A DNA stretch of 64,000 bases from Aquabacterium sp. J223 (GCF_024666615.1 NZ_CP088297.1:3700501-3764500); one strand, 5' to 3'; counted from the stretch's first letter, positions 8,807 to 18,028 are shown. Numbers and translations: made by a program. The notes: generated by a model from the sequence alone, not told the origin.

Positions 8807-9085
8807 CTACTTCGGACAGGCCGGCGGCCGCCGGGCGCGCGGCATCGGACAACGGTCCTGCTCGAAAGGCGACGCCGCGAGCAGCGTGGTCAGCGCACTG
8901 GCGGCGAACGTCGTCGCCCACAGGGCGACGAACACCCCCGTGTAGACGGCGGTGCGCGACCACCCGAGGGGCTCGCCGTCGGGCCCGTGCAGCCGGCCGG
9001 GATCGACGAAGGCGAAGATCAGCATCTCGGCGACGGCGGCCGCCAGGAACGCCGGCCAGGCGATCCACATCAGCCGCCGTGTCAT
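8807..9085 (-). CDS. Small two-helix membrane protein of the cco cluster
   Basis: A 92-residue protein starting MTRRLMWIAWPAFLAAAVAE. It has two clear membrane helices (about residues 7-27 and 48-71), the second containing VFVALWATTFAASALTTLL, and a cysteine-containing basic tail. Its ATG overlaps the ccoH stop (ATGA). Proteins of this shape sit between ccoH and hemN in many betaproteobacterial oxidase clusters, but no function is established that I know of. It is probably translated with the oxidase assembly genes. Confidence 0.75.
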   Translation of the reverse strand: MTRRLMWIAWPAFLAAAVAEMLIFAFVDPGRLHGPDGEPLGWSRTAVYTGVFVALWATTFAASALTTLLAASPFEQDRCPMPRARRPPACPK

Positions 9086-9334
9086 CGCCGCGGCGCCGTC
9101 GCGCCCGGGGTGGCCGCATGGTTGCGGCCCTGGACCGCGGGGGTGCGCCCCGCCGCGACGGCGATCACCGGGTCGGGCCGCGCCAGCGCGACGACCGCCG
9201 TGCCGACGCTGGCGACCACCGCCGCGGCCGGCAGCGCGAACACCAGCCACACCATCGGCTCGCGCCACGCGCTCGGGGCGGGGGCGGGGGCGGGGGGTGG
9301 GGGTGGGAGTGGGGGTCGAACGGGCTTCGCTCAC
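9082..9334 (-). pseudogene. ccoH: ccoH/FixH-like assembly protein, frameshifted in a G-run
   Basis: A GTG at 9334 with a good AAGGAGA site (9341-9347) opens a frame that runs into a Pro-Thr/Pro-Arg repeat. It then loses the family sequence. Removing one base from the G6 run at 9292-9297 joins it to a second frame reading SAWREPMVWLVFALPAAA... and ending QGRNHAATPGATAPRR just before the next gene's ATG. The GRNHAATP ending is typical of short betaproteobacterial FixH-like proteins needed for cbb3 assembly. The restored product would be 83 residues with one membrane helix. It may be a real mutation, phase variation in the (GGGGGC)n tract, or a sequencing error. Translation from the internal ATG (MVWLVF) is also possible. 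Confidence 0.7.
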
Positions 9335-9353
9335 GGTCGCTCTCCTTCGGGGT

Positions 9354-10799
9354 TCAACGCGGCACGATGAAGGTCGACTTCTCGAGCACGACGCTGGCGC
9401 CTTGTGCACCCTCGGCCAGCCGCTCGACGCGGAAGCGGATCGGGTTCGAGCCCCGGCTCGCCGCGGCGGCGGCGTCGGCCGGCAGTTGGACGCGCACGGG
9501 CACCCAGCGCGCCTGCGCCGGTCCGACCTCGGCCGTCGGCGCGTCGACGGCGGCCAGGCCGGGCAGGCCCTCGACGGCGACGGCATACCGCTGCACACGC
9601 TCGGTCGCGTTCATGATCTGCAGCCGGTACACGTTCTCGATGCGGCCGTCGTCGACGCTGCGCGCGAGCACGCCGCGGTCGCGCAGCACGTCGACCCTGA
9701 ACGGGGCCCGCAGCGCCAGGCTGGTGACGACGGCCAGCGCGCCGGCGCCCACGACGGCGGCATACACCAGCACCCGTGGACGCAGCACCCGCCCCAGCAT
9801 CCGCGAGCGGCTCCAGCGGCCCGCGATGCCGTTCTCGGTCGCGTAGCGGATCAGCCCGCGCGCGTAGCCGAGCTTGTCCATCACGCCGTCGCAGGCGTCG
9901 ATGCAGGCGGCGCAGCCGATGCACTCGTACTGCAGTCCGTCGCGGATGTCGATGCCGGTCGGGCAGACCTGCACGCACAGCGTGCAATCCACGCAGTGGC
10001 CGAGGCCCCGCGCCCTCGGGTCGGCCTTGTGCGGGCGCGGGCCGCGCGGCTCGCCGCGCTCGGCGTCGTAGCCGATGACCATCGTGTCGCGGTCGAACAT
10101 CGCGCTCTGGAAGCGGGCGTAAGGGCACATGTACTTGCACACCTGCTCGCGCATGAAGCCGCCGTTGCCCCAGGTCGCGACGCCGTAGAACAGCGACCAG
10201 AAGGTCTCCCACGGCCCGAGGTCCAACGACGCGACGGCGCCCAGCAGCCCGCGGATCGGCGTGAAGTAGCCGACGAAGGTGACGCCGGTCACCAGGCCGA
10301 TCACGACCCAGCACGCATGCTTGGCCCCCTTGCGCCAGACGCGGTTCCAGCCCCACGGCGACGCGTCCAGCCGCATGCGCGCGACGCGGTCGCCCTCGAT
10401 GCGGCGCTCGACCCATTGGAAGAGCTCGGTGTAGACCGTCTGCGGACAGGCGTAGCCGCACCACAGCCTGCCGGCGACCGCGGTGAACAGGAACAGGCCC
10501 AGCGCCGACAGCACGAGCAGCGCCGTCAGGTAGACGAAGTCCTGCGGGTACAGCACGAGGCCGAAGAGGTAGAAGCGGCGCGCCTCCAGGTCGAAGAGCA
10601 CGGCCTGGCGCCCGTTCCAACCGAGCCACGGCAGTCCGTAGAAGACGAGCTGCGTCAGCCACACGAAGGCCCAGCGCCAGCGGGCGAAGCGGCCGTGCAC
10701 CGCACGGGCGTAGATGGTGGGCGCCTTCTGGTAGAGCGAGACGACGCGCGCTGTTTCGCCGCCGCCGCCGGCCGCACCGGAGGGCACGATCGGGATCAT
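9354..10799 (-). CDS. ccoG: Cytochrome oxidase accessory protein CcoG (FixG)
   Basis: A 481-residue polyferredoxin-like membrane protein. It has several N-terminal helices with RLWCGYACPQTVYTE, and two 4Fe-4S motifs in CVDCTLCVQVCPTGID and CIGCAACIDACDGVMDK at about residues 270-310. An Ig-like FixG domain at the C-terminus follows a last helix near residue 355. CcoG is known as a cupric reductase that supplies Cu(I) for the CuB centre of cbb3 oxidase. It follows ccoP after 31 bases and precedes ccoH, the standard order ccoNOQP-ccoGH. The ATG at 10799 (MIPIVPSG) is accepted since the family begins with a short variable tail. Confidence 0.95.
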   Translation of the reverse strand: MIPIVPSGAAGGGGETARVVSLYQKAPTIYARAVHGRFARWRWAFVWLTQLVFYGLPWLGWNGRQAVLFDLEARRFYLFGLVLYPQDFVYLTALLVLSALGLFLFTAVAGRLWCGYACPQTVYTELFQWVERRIEGDRVARMRLDASPWGWNRVWRKGAKHACWVVIGLVTGVTFVGYFTPIRGLLGAVASLDLGPWETFWSLFYGVATWGNGGFMREQVCKYMCPYARFQSAMFDRDTMVIGYDAERGEPRGPRPHKADPRARGLGHCVDCTLCVQVCPTGIDIRDGLQYECIGCAACIDACDGVMDKLGYARGLIRYATENGIAGRWSRSRMLGRVLRPRVLVYAAVVGAGALAVVTSLALRAPFRVDVLRDRGVLARSVDDGRIENVYRLQIMNATERVQRYAVAVEGLPGLAAVDAPTAEVGPAQARWVPVRVQLPADAAAAASRGSNPIRFRVERLAEGAQGASVVLEKSTFIVPR

Positions 10800-10830
10800 G
10801 GTGCCGGCCGCGTCGGCGTCGCGCGCCGGT

Positions 10831-11775
10831 TCACCGGGCCGAGAGCCGTTGTGTCTGCAGCTGCGGCTGCGGCAGCGGCAGCGGCTGCGACAGTCCCCAG
10901 ACGTACGCAGCGAGCACGCGGACCTGCTCGGGCGTGAGCTTGTCGGCGTGGGCGGGCATGCGGTTGTCCACGCCGCGCTCGATGGCGGCGACCACCGCCT
11001 GCTCGCCCCAGCCGTGCAGCCACACCTTGTCGGTCAGGTTGGGCGCGCCGAGCGCCGTGTTGCCCTTGCCGTCCACGCCGTGGCAGGCGGCGCACACGCC
11101 GAACCTCGGCCGGCCCAGCTGCGCCGCGAGGTTGTTGTGCGCACTGCCGGACAACTTCAACACGTAGTGCGCGAGCTGGCGGACCTCCTCGCCGGAGCCG
11201 ACGGCCGCGGCCATCGGCGGCATCACGCCGTGGCGCCCGACCGTGATCGTCTCGACGATCCGCTCGGGCGTGCCGCCCCACAGCCAGTCCTTGTCGGTCA
11301 GGTCCGGAAAGCCCTTGCTGCCGCGGGCGTCCGAGCCGTGGCACTGCGCACAGTGGTTGACGTACAGGCGTTCGCCGATGCGCAGCGCCTGCGGGTCGGC
11401 GGCCAGTCGATCGACCTCCATCGCGGCGAAGCGGGCGTAGATCGGTGCCTCCAGCTCGCGCGCGCGCCGCAGCTCGGCGTCGTACTGCGCCTGCTGCGTC
11501 CAGCCCAGCGAGCCGGCGAAGGTGCCGAGCCCGGGGTAGAGCGCCAGGTAGCACAGCGCGAACACGATGGTGATGACGAACAAGCCCATCCACCAGCGCG
11601 GCAGCGGGTTGTTCAGCTCGCGCAGGTCGTCGTCCCAGACGTGGCCGGTGGTGTTGTCGCCGGACATGACCTTGCGCCGAGCCGCCAGGCTCAGCAGGAC
11701 GAGGCAGGCCACGATGCCGGCCAGCGTGGTCGTGGCGATGTAGACCGACCAGCCGTCGTGCAGGAAGTCGCTCAT
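10831..11775 (-). CDS. ccoP: cbb3-type cytochrome c oxidase subunit III, CcoP
   Basis: A 314-residue di-heme c-type cytochrome with two N-terminal helices (about 8-30 and 62-82). The heme sites are C142-AQ-C145-H146 and C218-AA-C221-H222. The FixP N-terminal segment includes HVWDDDLRELNNPLPRWW. It passes electrons from cytochrome c to CcoO/CcoN. The ATG at 11775 overlaps the ccoQ stop (ATGA), so translation is coupled. The tail is proline/glutamine-rich (QPLPLPQPQLQTQRLS) and variable in the family. Heme attachment implies a Ccm system elsewhere in the genome. Confidence 0.96.
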   Translation of the reverse strand: MSDFLHDGWSVYIATTTLAGIVACLVLLSLAARRKVMSGDNTTGHVWDDDLRELNNPLPRWWMGLFVITIVFALCYLALYPGLGTFAGSLGWTQQAQYDAELRRARELEAPIYARFAAMEVDRLAADPQALRIGERLYVNHCAQCHGSDARGSKGFPDLTDKDWLWGGTPERIVETITVGRHGVMPPMAAAVGSGEEVRQLAHYVLKLSGSAHNNLAAQLGRPRFGVCAACHGVDGKGNTALGAPNLTDKVWLHGWGEQAVVAAIERGVDNRMPAHADKLTPEQVRVLAAYVWGLSQPLPLPQPQLQTQRLSAR

Positions 11776-11939
11776 GAAAAGCTCCGGCTCGAAGGGCGGG
11801 TGTCCTCGAAGGGCAGTTGCGCCGCCTCGTCGAAGCGGGCACGGTTGCGCCGACACCAGGCCCAGACGCAGAGGCCGAGGAAGACCGCGAACGACGCCAG
11901 CGTGGCGGCGACGCGCAGGTCGTTGACGTCCAGGTTCAC
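11772..11939 (-). CDS. ccoQ: CcoQ/FixQ small subunit of cbb3 oxidase
   Basis: A 55-residue protein from a GTG start at 11939. It begins with the short stretch MNLDVNDLRVAATLAS, has a single membrane helix (FAVFLGLCVWAW), and ends in a charged tail with PFEDTRP. It fills the gap between ccoO (10 bases away) and ccoP (4-base ATGA overlap), which is where ccoQ belongs. CcoQ stabilises the oxidase complex. The sequence is too diverged to prove by motif alone; position, length and topology carry the call. Confidence 0.88.
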   Translation of the reverse strand: MNLDVNDLRVAATLASFAVFLGLCVWAWCRRNRARFDEAAQLPFEDTRPSSRSFS

Positions 11940-11949
11940 GGCGCGTTCC

Positions 11950-12576
11950 TCATTTGACGCTGGTACCGAGCACCTGCAGGTAGGCGATCAGGGCGTCCAG
12001 CTCCGTCTTGCCCTCGACGGCATCGGCGGCGCCGGCGATCTCCGCCTCGTCGTACGGCACGCCGGCGGTTCGCAGCGCCTTCATGTGCCGCGTCATCGAG
12101 GGGCCGTCGACGGCCCTGCGTTCCAGCCAGGGGTAGGCCGGCATGTTCGACTCGGGCACCACGTCGCGCGGCTGCAGCAGGTGCACGCGGTGCCACTCGT
12201 CGGTGTAGCGTCCGCCGACGCGGTGGAGGTCCGGCCCGGTGCGCTTGCTCCCCCACTGGAACGGGCGGTCGTAGACGAACTCGCCGGCCTGCGAGTACGC
12301 GCCGTAGCGCAGCGTCTCCGCGCGGAAGGGCCGGACCATCTGCGAGTGGCAGCCGTAGCACCCCTCGCGCACGTAGACGTCGCGGCCGGCCAGCTGCAAC
12401 GGCGAGTAGGGCTTCAGGCCCGGCGCCGGTTGGGTGGTCGAACGCTGGAAGAACAGCGGCACGATCTCCACCAGCCCGCCGATCGCCACCACCAGCACGA
12501 TCAGCACGATCATCAGCGTGTTGCTGGTCTCGATGCGTTCGTGCGACAGCGCATCGACCTTGGTGTGCTCGGTCAT
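11950..12576 (-). CDS. ccoO: cbb3-type cytochrome c oxidase subunit II, CcoO
   Basis: A 208-residue mono-heme membrane cytochrome. It has one N-terminal helix at about 20-42 and the heme motif C73-YG-C76-H77 in [14 protein letters not shown]. The conserved [18 protein letters not shown] and the axial-ligand region [10 protein letters not shown] follow. It sits 17 bases downstream of ccoN and carries electrons to the binuclear centre. Confidence 0.96.
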   Translation of the reverse strand: MTEHTKVDALSHERIETSNTLMIVLIVLVVAIGGLVEIVPLFFQRSTTQPAPGLKPYSPLQLAGRDVYVREGCYGCHSQMVRPFRAETLRYGAYSQAGEFVYDRPFQWGSKRTGPDLHRVGGRYTDEWHRVHLLQPRDVVPESNMPAYPWLERRAVDGPSMTRHMKALRTAGVPYDEAEIAGAADAVEGKTELDALIAYLQVLGTSVK

Positions 12577-12593
12577 CGGATCCTCCCGTCGAG

Positions 12594-14036
12594 TCAAGCC
12601 GCGGCCGCGGCGCCCGGCAGCGCCCCGGCAGACCGGCGTCCGCCCTCGCTGGCGGTCATCCAGGTGTTCCAGGCCATGACCAGCATGCCGGCCAGGTACA
12701 GCGCGCCGCCGACGAAGCGGATCACGTAGTACGGGTAGGTCGCCTTGACGCCCTCGACGAAGCCGTAGGCCAGCGTGCCGTCGGCGTTGACCTCGCGCCA
12801 CATCAGGCCCTGCATCACGCCGGCGATCCACATCGCGGCGATGTAGAGCACGATGCCGACGGTCGAGATCCAGAAGTGCAGGTTGATCGCCGACACGCTG
12901 TGCATCTGCCGCTGCCCGAACATGCGCGGGATCAGGTGGTACAGGCAGCCCATCGAGACCAGTCCCACCCAGCCGAGGGCGCCGCTGTGCACGTGGCCGA
13001 CCGTCCAGTCGGTGTAGTGCGACAGCGCGTTGACCGTCTTGATCGACATCATCGGACCCTCGAAGGTCGACATGCCGTAGAACGACAGCGAGACGACGAG
13101 GAACTTGAGGATCGGGTCGTCGCGCAGCTTGTGCCAGGCACCGCTCAGGGTCATGATCCCGTTGATCATCCCGCCCCAGCTCGGCGCGAGCAGGATCAGC
13201 GAGAACAGCATGCCGATCGACTGCGCCCAGTCGGGCAGCGCGGTGTAGTGCAGGTGGTGCGGGCCCGCCCACATGTACGTGAAGATCAGGGCCCAGAAGT
13301 GCACGATCGACAGCCGGTAGCTGTACACCGGTCGCTCGGCCTGCTTCGGGATGAAGTAGTACATCATCCCGAGGAAGCCGGCGGTGAGGAAGAAGCCCAC
13401 CGCGTTGTGGCCGTACCACCACTGCACCATCGCGTCCTGCACGCCGGCGTAGGCGCTGTAGCTCTTCATCCAGCCGGCCGGAATGGCCGCACTGTTGACG
13501 ATGTGCAGCAACGCCACCGTGAGGATGAAGGCGCCGAAGAACCAGTTGGCGACGTAGATGTGGCGCACGCGCCGATTGGCGACCGTGCCGAAGAAGACGA
13601 CCGCGTAGGCGATCCAGACCACCGCGATCAGGATGTCGATCGGCCATTCGAGCTCGGCGTACTCCTTGCCCTGCGTGTAGCCGAGCGGCAGCGAGATCGC
13701 CGCGGCGACGATCACCGCCGTCCAGCCCCAGAACGTGAAGCGCGCCAGCCGCGGCAGGAACAGCGGCGCCTGGCAGGTTCGCTGCACGACGTAGTAGCTG
13801 GTCGCGAACAGCGCCGAGCCGCCGAAGGCGAAGATCACCGCGTTGGTGTGCAGCGGGCGCAGGCGCCCGTAGCTGAGCCACGGGACGCCGAAGTTCAGTT
13901 CGGGCCACGCGAGCTGCGCGGCGATCAGCAGCCCCACCGCCATGCCCACGACGCCCCACGCCACCGACGCCACGGTGAAGAGGCGGACGGCGGCGTCGTC
14001 GTAGCCGGGCGGCGGTGCGGCGGCGGTGGTGGTCAT
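12594..14036 (-). CDS. ccoN: cbb3-type cytochrome c oxidase subunit I, CcoN
   Basis: A 480-residue catalytic subunit with twelve expected helices. Metal ligands are visible: [15 protein letters not shown] (low-spin heme b His), [14 protein letters not shown] and GPHHLHY (CuB histidines), and [14 protein letters not shown] (heme ligands). The start [14 protein letters not shown] at 14036 has an AGAGGGA site 4-5 bases before it. The enzyme reduces oxygen to water with high affinity and pumps protons, supporting microaerobic respiration. The FNR-type box at 14090-14103 is 60.5 bases upstream and lies inside ccoS, while ccoS also overlaps this ATG, so both read-through and its own promoter are likely. 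Confidence 0.97.
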   Translation of the reverse strand: MTTTAAAPPPGYDDAAVRLFTVASVAWGVVGMAVGLLIAAQLAWPELNFGVPWLSYGRLRPLHTNAVIFAFGGSALFATSYYVVQRTCQAPLFLPRLARFTFWGWTAVIVAAAISLPLGYTQGKEYAELEWPIDILIAVVWIAYAVVFFGTVANRRVRHIYVANWFFGAFILTVALLHIVNSAAIPAGWMKSYSAYAGVQDAMVQWWYGHNAVGFFLTAGFLGMMYYFIPKQAERPVYSYRLSIVHFWALIFTYMWAGPHHLHYTALPDWAQSIGMLFSLILLAPSWGGMINGIMTLSGAWHKLRDDPILKFLVVSLSFYGMSTFEGPMMSIKTVNALSHYTDWTVGHVHSGALGWVGLVSMGCLYHLIPRMFGQRQMHSVSAINLHFWISTVGIVLYIAAMWIAGVMQGLMWREVNADGTLAYGFVEGVKATYPYYVIRFVGGALYLAGMLVMAWNTWMTASEGGRRSAGALPGAAAAA

Positions 14037-14263
14037 GGCGTCCCTCTTGTGTTGCCGGGCCATTCTGGAAGGGCCGCCGCCGGCGCGCCTTGACGTGCGT
14101 TAAGCCCGGCGCTGCACGGCGCCTGACCGCCGTCCAGGAGGATGCGTTCGCCTTCCTGTTCGACGTCGTCGAACTGCCCGCCGTTCAAGGCCCAGGCGAA
14201 CAGCGCCAGCACCAGCAGCGCGAGCACCACCGACATCGGAACGAGCAGGAACAGGATGTCCAT
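14033..14263 (-). CDS. ccoS: CcoS oxidase maturation protein with extended tail
   Basis: A 76-residue protein starting [19 protein letters not shown]. It has one membrane helix and the conserved [17 protein letters not shown] segment of CcoS, needed for cofactor insertion into cbb3 oxidase. Usual homologues end soon after that segment; here about 30 further residues run to the ccoN start, where stop and start overlap (ATGA). The ATG at 14263 has no Shine-Dalgarno and sits 40.5 bases after the centre of an FNR-type box, which suggests a leaderless transcript. Confidence 0.9.
   Translation of the reverse strand: MDILFLLVPMSVVLALLVLALFAWALNGGQFDDVEQEGERILLDGGQAPCSAGLNARQGAPAAALPEWPGNTRGTP
14090..14103 (-). 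promoter_or_regulatory. FNR/Anr-type box for ccoNOQP, inside ccoS
   Basis: TTGACGTGCGTTAA is centred 60.5 bases before the ccoN ATG. It predicts a transcript start near 14055, just upstream of the AGAGGGA ribosome site. It is embedded in the coding sequence for the unusual ccoS tail. Confidence 0.65.
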
Positions 14264-14296
14264 CGCGGCAGTGTGGGCGGCCGTGCGCACGGCCGC

Positions 14297-14310
14297 TTGC
14301 GCTGCGTCAA
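14297..14310 (-). promoter_or_regulatory. FNR/Anr-type box upstream of ccoS
   Basis: TTGCGCTGCGTCAA overlaps the ccoI stop codon (14307-14309). It is centred 40.5 bases before the ccoS ATG, the same geometry as the hemN box. Confidence 0.6.
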
Positions 14311-16565
14311 GGCGACGCGGGCCGGCGCAGCCGCTGCGCGTTCACCACCACCCACAGCGAGCTCGCGGCCATGCCGAGCCCCGCCGCCCACGGCGGCAGC
14401 CAGCCGGCCAGCGCCAGCGGCACGCACGCCAGGTTGTAGACGGCGGCCCACGCCAGGTTCTGGCGGATCACCGACAGCGTGCGCTTCGCGAGCCGGCGCG
14501 CGGCGACGAGGTCGTCGGGCCGGCCGGACAGCAGCGTGAAGTCGGCATGCGCCCGGGCCAGCGCCGCGCCCTGCCCCATCGCCACCGACACGTCGGCCCG
14601 CGACAGCACCGGCGCGTCGTTGATGCCGTCGCCGACCATCGCGACGCGCCGTCCCTGGCCCTGCAGCGCGGCGACGAGCGCCAGCTTGTCCTCGGGCGTC
14701 GCGCTGGCGTGCACCCGGCCGATGCCGAGTGCACGGGCGACGTCGTCCGCCGCGTCGGGCCGGTCGCCGGACAGCATCCAGGTCTGCGCACCGTCGTCAC
14801 GCAGCGCAGCGAGCGCCGGGCCCGCGCCCGCGCGCACTGCCTGCTCGAACCCGAAGCAGGCGACCGCCAGGCCATCGACCGACAACCACGCGGTCGTTCC
14901 GCGCAATGGCGCCGCCCCGGCCGGCGCCCCGGTGAACGCCGCCGACCCCATCCGCCAGCGACGGCCATCGGCGTCGACACCCTCGACGCCCTGCCCGGGG
15001 TGTTCGACCAGCGAGCGCAGCGGCGCGGCCGCGACGCCGCGGCCCGCCTGGCGCAGCGCCCGCGCCACCGGGTGCAGCGACGCCGCGGCGAGCGCCACGA
15101 CCTGCGGCATCGGCCTGCCCATCGCACCCTCGGCGCACCAGCGGACTTCCGCCAGGGCCAGCCGGTCCTCGGTCAATGTGCCGGTCTTGTCGAAGGCGAA
15201 CACGTCGGCGCGCGCCAGTGCCTCGATGGCACCGAGCCGCTGCACCAGCACGCCGCGGCGCGCCAGCGAACCCGCGGCCGCGAGCAGCGCCGACGGGGCG
15301 GCCAGCGACAGCGCGCACGGGCAGGTGACGACGAGCACCGCCACCGCGACACGCACGCTCGTCGACGGGTCGACGGAGGCCCACATGGCCGCACCGGCGG
15401 CGGCCAGCAGCAGCACGCCCCACAGGAAGGGACGGGCGACGCGGTCGGCCGCCTGCACCAAGGGCGGCCGGTCGAGCGCGGCGCGCTCCACCAGCGCGAC
15501 GATGGCGGCGTAACGCGTGTCCTCGCCGGTGCGCTCCACGCGCACGGCCACCGGCGACGAGAGGTTGATGCTGCCCGCCAGCACCGCGTCGCCGGCGCGC
15601 CGCGCGAGCGGCAGCGACTCGCCGCTCAGCAGCGCCTCGTCGACCTGCGTCGAGCCCTCGTCGAGGCAGCCGTCGGCCGGGAAGGCCTGTCCGGGCCGCA
15701 CGCGCACACGGTCGCCGGCGCGCAGGCTCGTCGCGGGCACCGCCTCGCTGCGGCCGTCGTCGAGCAGGCGCTCGACCCGCTCCGGCACACGCTCGACGAG
15801 CGCATCGAGCGCGCCGAGCGTGGCGTGCCGCGAGCGCAGCTCGAGCCAGCGTCCTGCGAGCAGGAAGAAGACGAACATCGCCAGCGAGTCGAAGTAGACC
15901 TCGCGGCCGAACGCGCCACCGGGTGCGAAGGTGGCGCCGCTGCTGGCCACGAAGGTCACGACGACGCCCAGGGCCACCGGCACGTCCATGCCCACCCGCC
16001 GCGCACGCAGGTCGCGCCAGGCGCCCAGCAGCCATGGGCCGGCCGAGAACAGCAGCACCGGGACCGCGAGCAGCCAGCCGGCCCAGCGCAGCAGCGCGTC
16101 GACGTCGGCCGCCAGCTCGCCGGGCGCGGCGACGTACGCCGGCGTCGCGACCATCATGATCTGCATCATGCAGAAGCCGGCGACGAAGAGCCGCCACAAC
16201 GCGAGCCGCCGCTCGTGGCGGCGGCGGTCCTCGGCGACGTGCCCGAGCGCCGGCCGCACGCCGTGGCCGGCGGCCCGGATCGCCGACACCAGCGTCGACG
16301 CGGAGGTGCGCTGCGGCTGCCATCGCACCCGGGCGCGGCCGGTCGCGCCGACGACATCGGCCGCGACGACACCGTCGACCTGCCGCAGCGCCCGCTCGAC
16401 GTCGGCGGCGCAGGCGGCGCAGGTCATGCCCTCCACGACGAAGGTCGACGCCACGAGCGCCGTCCCTGCCGACGGCACGCGGCGCGTGAAGCGCGCCAAC
16501 GCGTCGGCCTCATCCCACGCGGCCGCGTCGGCCGGGGCGGGATGCGGCGGTGTTCGCTCCATCAT
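14307..16565 (-). CDS. ccoI: Copper-translocating P1B-ATPase CcoI (FixI)
   Basis: A 752-residue P1B-type ATPase. It carries an N-terminal metal-binding GMTCAAC motif (about residue 47), the TCPCALS membrane motif, DKTGTLT phosphorylation site, SLHPVARAL (HP motif) and VGDGINDAPVL hinge. CcoI-type pumps move Cu(I) to the periplasm for insertion into cbb3 oxidase rather than for detoxification. Its place directly before ccoS-ccoN supports this over CopA. There are two adjacent ATGs at 16565 and 16562; neither has a clear ribosome site. A shared FNR-type box separates it from the divergent usp gene. Confidence 0.95.
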   Translation of the reverse strand: MMERTPPHPAPADAAAWDEADALARFTRRVPSAGTALVASTFVVEGMTCAACAADVERALRQVDGVVAADVVGATGRARVRWQPQRTSASTLVSAIRAAGHGVRPALGHVAEDRRRHERRLALWRLFVAGFCMMQIMMVATPAYVAAPGELAADVDALLRWAGWLLAVPVLLFSAGPWLLGAWRDLRARRVGMDVPVALGVVVTFVASSGATFAPGGAFGREVYFDSLAMFVFFLLAGRWLELRSRHATLGALDALVERVPERVERLLDDGRSEAVPATSLRAGDRVRVRPGQAFPADGCLDEGSTQVDEALLSGESLPLARRAGDAVLAGSINLSSPVAVRVERTGEDTRYAAIVALVERAALDRPPLVQAADRVARPFLWGVLLLAAAGAAMWASVDPSTSVRVAVAVLVVTCPCALSLAAPSALLAAAGSLARRGVLVQRLGAIEALARADVFAFDKTGTLTEDRLALAEVRWCAEGAMGRPMPQVVALAAASLHPVARALRQAGRGVAAAPLRSLVEHPGQGVEGVDADGRRWRMGSAAFTGAPAGAAPLRGTTAWLSVDGLAVACFGFEQAVRAGAGPALAALRDDGAQTWMLSGDRPDAADDVARALGIGRVHASATPEDKLALVAALQGQGRRVAMVGDGINDAPVLSRADVSVAMGQGAALARAHADFTLLSGRPDDLVAARRLAKRTLSVIRQNLAWAAVYNLACVPLALAGWLPPWAAGLGMAASSLWVVVNAQRLRRPASP

Positions 16566-16611
16566 GGCTCGGTGGGTGCGGCCAGTGTCGGCGGTGGACC
16601 TCGCGGCCGGC

Positions 16612-16625
16612 TTGCGCGGCGTCAA
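16612..16625. promoter_or_regulatory. FNR/Anr-type box between divergent ccoI and usp
   Basis: TTGCGCGGCGTCAA is a dyad lying 53.5 bases before the ccoI ATG and 68.5 before the usp ATG. One site could therefore drive both directions. Predicted transcript starts are near 16577 (left) and 16660 (right). Confidence 0.65.
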
Positions 16626-16686
16626 GGCGCGCCTCGCCCCGGCTGCCTAGGCTGACCACGTCCTGTCCCCACCACCGGAGCCGACC

Positions 16687-17145
16687 ATGCACCAACGCAT
16701 CCTCGTTCCCGTCGACGGCAGCCAGACCGCCGAACTCGGACTCGCCGAAGCCATCGCCATCGCGCAGCCGATGAAGGCCCGGCTGCTGCTGCTGAGCGTC
16801 GTCAACGACCTCGACTGGCTTGTCGAGGGCGCGGCCATCGCGAGCTCGGCCGAAGCGCACCAGGAGGTGCTGCGCTACGCCGAGAACGTCGTCGAGAAGG
16901 CCCGCCAGACCGCAGCGGCCCGCGACGTCCAGGCCGAGACGTCGGTGCGCGAGACGACCGACCGCCGTGCCGCCGACACCATCGTCGACGAGGCACGCCG
17001 GTCGAAGTGCGACCTCATCGTGATGGGCACCCACGGTCGCCGCGGCCTGGGGCGCCTGGTGCTCGGCAGCGACGCGATGGCGGTGGTGCAGGCCAGCCCG
17101 GTGCCGGTGATGCTGGTGCGCACCGCGCCGCCGCGCGTCGCGTGA
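16687..17145 (+). CDS. Universal stress protein (UspA family)
   Basis: A 152-residue Usp with MHQRILVPVDGSQTAELGL at the start and the full ATP-binding motif GTHGRRGLGRLVLGSDA, then VPVMLVR near the end. The ATG is preceded by GGAG in the ccggagccgacc leader. It diverges from ccoI across an FNR-type box and is followed after 13 bases by a second, two-domain Usp. Single-domain ATP-binding Usps under FNR/Anr control are known anaerobic survival factors; the role here is by analogy. Confidence 0.92.
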   Translation: MHQRILVPVDGSQTAELGLAEAIAIAQPMKARLLLLSVVNDLDWLVEGAAIASSAEAHQEVLRYAENVVEKARQTAAARDVQAETSVRETTDRRAADTIVDEARRSKCDLIVMGTHGRRGLGRLVLGSDAMAVVQASPVPVMLVRTAPPRVA

Positions 17146-17158
17146 CGGAGGCGCCGTC

Positions 17159-17971
17159 ATGGACGCCATCCGATCGATCCTGCTGCACCTCGATGACTCG
17201 GACCGCACCGCCGCGCGCGTCGCCATCGCCGCCGCGCTGGCCGAGCACCACGACGCGACCGTCAGCGCGACCTATGCCGTCGTGTCCAGCCTGCTGCGCA
17301 TGGCCGCGGCAGGCAGCGAGGGCACGTCGTTGTTCGCCGACACCTGGCGCCAGCTCGACGACCAGCGCCGAGGCGAAGCGCGCGAGCGCTTCGACGCCTG
17401 CAATGCCGGCCCGCGTCTGGTCTACCGGGAGCTGGACGAGGCCGCGATCGTGCCGGCCATCGTGCGCGGCGCCTTCACGGCCGATCTGCTGGTGCTCGGG
17501 CAGCACGACAAGGCCGCGCGCGGCCCCCAGGGCACGCCGGCGAACTTCGTCGAATCCGTCGTCATCGACATCGGCCGGCCCGCCATCGTGGTGCCGTACG
17601 CGGGCAGCTTCCGCGACGTCGGCGGCCAGGTGCTGGTGGCGTGGAAACCGACGCGCGAATCGGCGCGCGCCGTCACCGCCGCGCTGCCGCTGTTGAAGCG
17701 GGCCCGCGCGGTGCATGTCGCGAGCTGGGGCGACGATCCGCGCGAGGTGGAGCCGTTGCTGCTGGCCCACGGCGTGCAGGCGCGATACCACGCCGAAGGC
17801 GAGCCGCCACGCCATCTCGCGGAAGCGGTGCTCTCGCGCGCCGCCGATTTCGACGCGGACCTGATCGTGATGGGCTGCTACGGCCATGGCCGTGCGCGCG
17901 AATGGGTGCTCGGGGGCGTCAGTCGCGGCGTGCTCGACGCGATGACGGTGCCCGCGCTGCTGGCGCACTGA
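17159..17971 (+). CDS. Tandem-domain universal stress protein
   Basis: A 270-residue protein with two Usp folds. The first (about 1-145) starts MDAIRSILLHLDDSDRTAAR and has lost the glycine loop. The second (about 150-270) starts GQVLVAWKPTRESARAV and ends with DLIVMGCYGHGRAREWVLGG, a weaker form of the ATP-binding motif. Such tandem Usps are common beside anaerobic respiration genes. It is likely co-transcribed with the preceding usp from the FNR-type promoter. Confidence 0.88.
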   Translation: MDAIRSILLHLDDSDRTAARVAIAAALAEHHDATVSATYAVVSSLLRMAAAGSEGTSLFADTWRQLDDQRRGEARERFDACNAGPRLVYRELDEAAIVPAIVRGAFTADLLVLGQHDKAARGPQGTPANFVESVVIDIGRPAIVVPYAGSFRDVGGQVLVAWKPTRESARAVTAALPLLKRARAVHVASWGDDPREVEPLLLAHGVQARYHAEGEPPRHLAEAVLSRAADFDADLIVMGCYGHGRAREWVLGGVSRGVLDAMTVPALLAH

Positions 17972-18028
17972 GCAGGTCTGGCGGCGCCTGTTCCGGCGAG
18001 CCGCCGGCGAGCGCCGCGTGTGCGGCCC

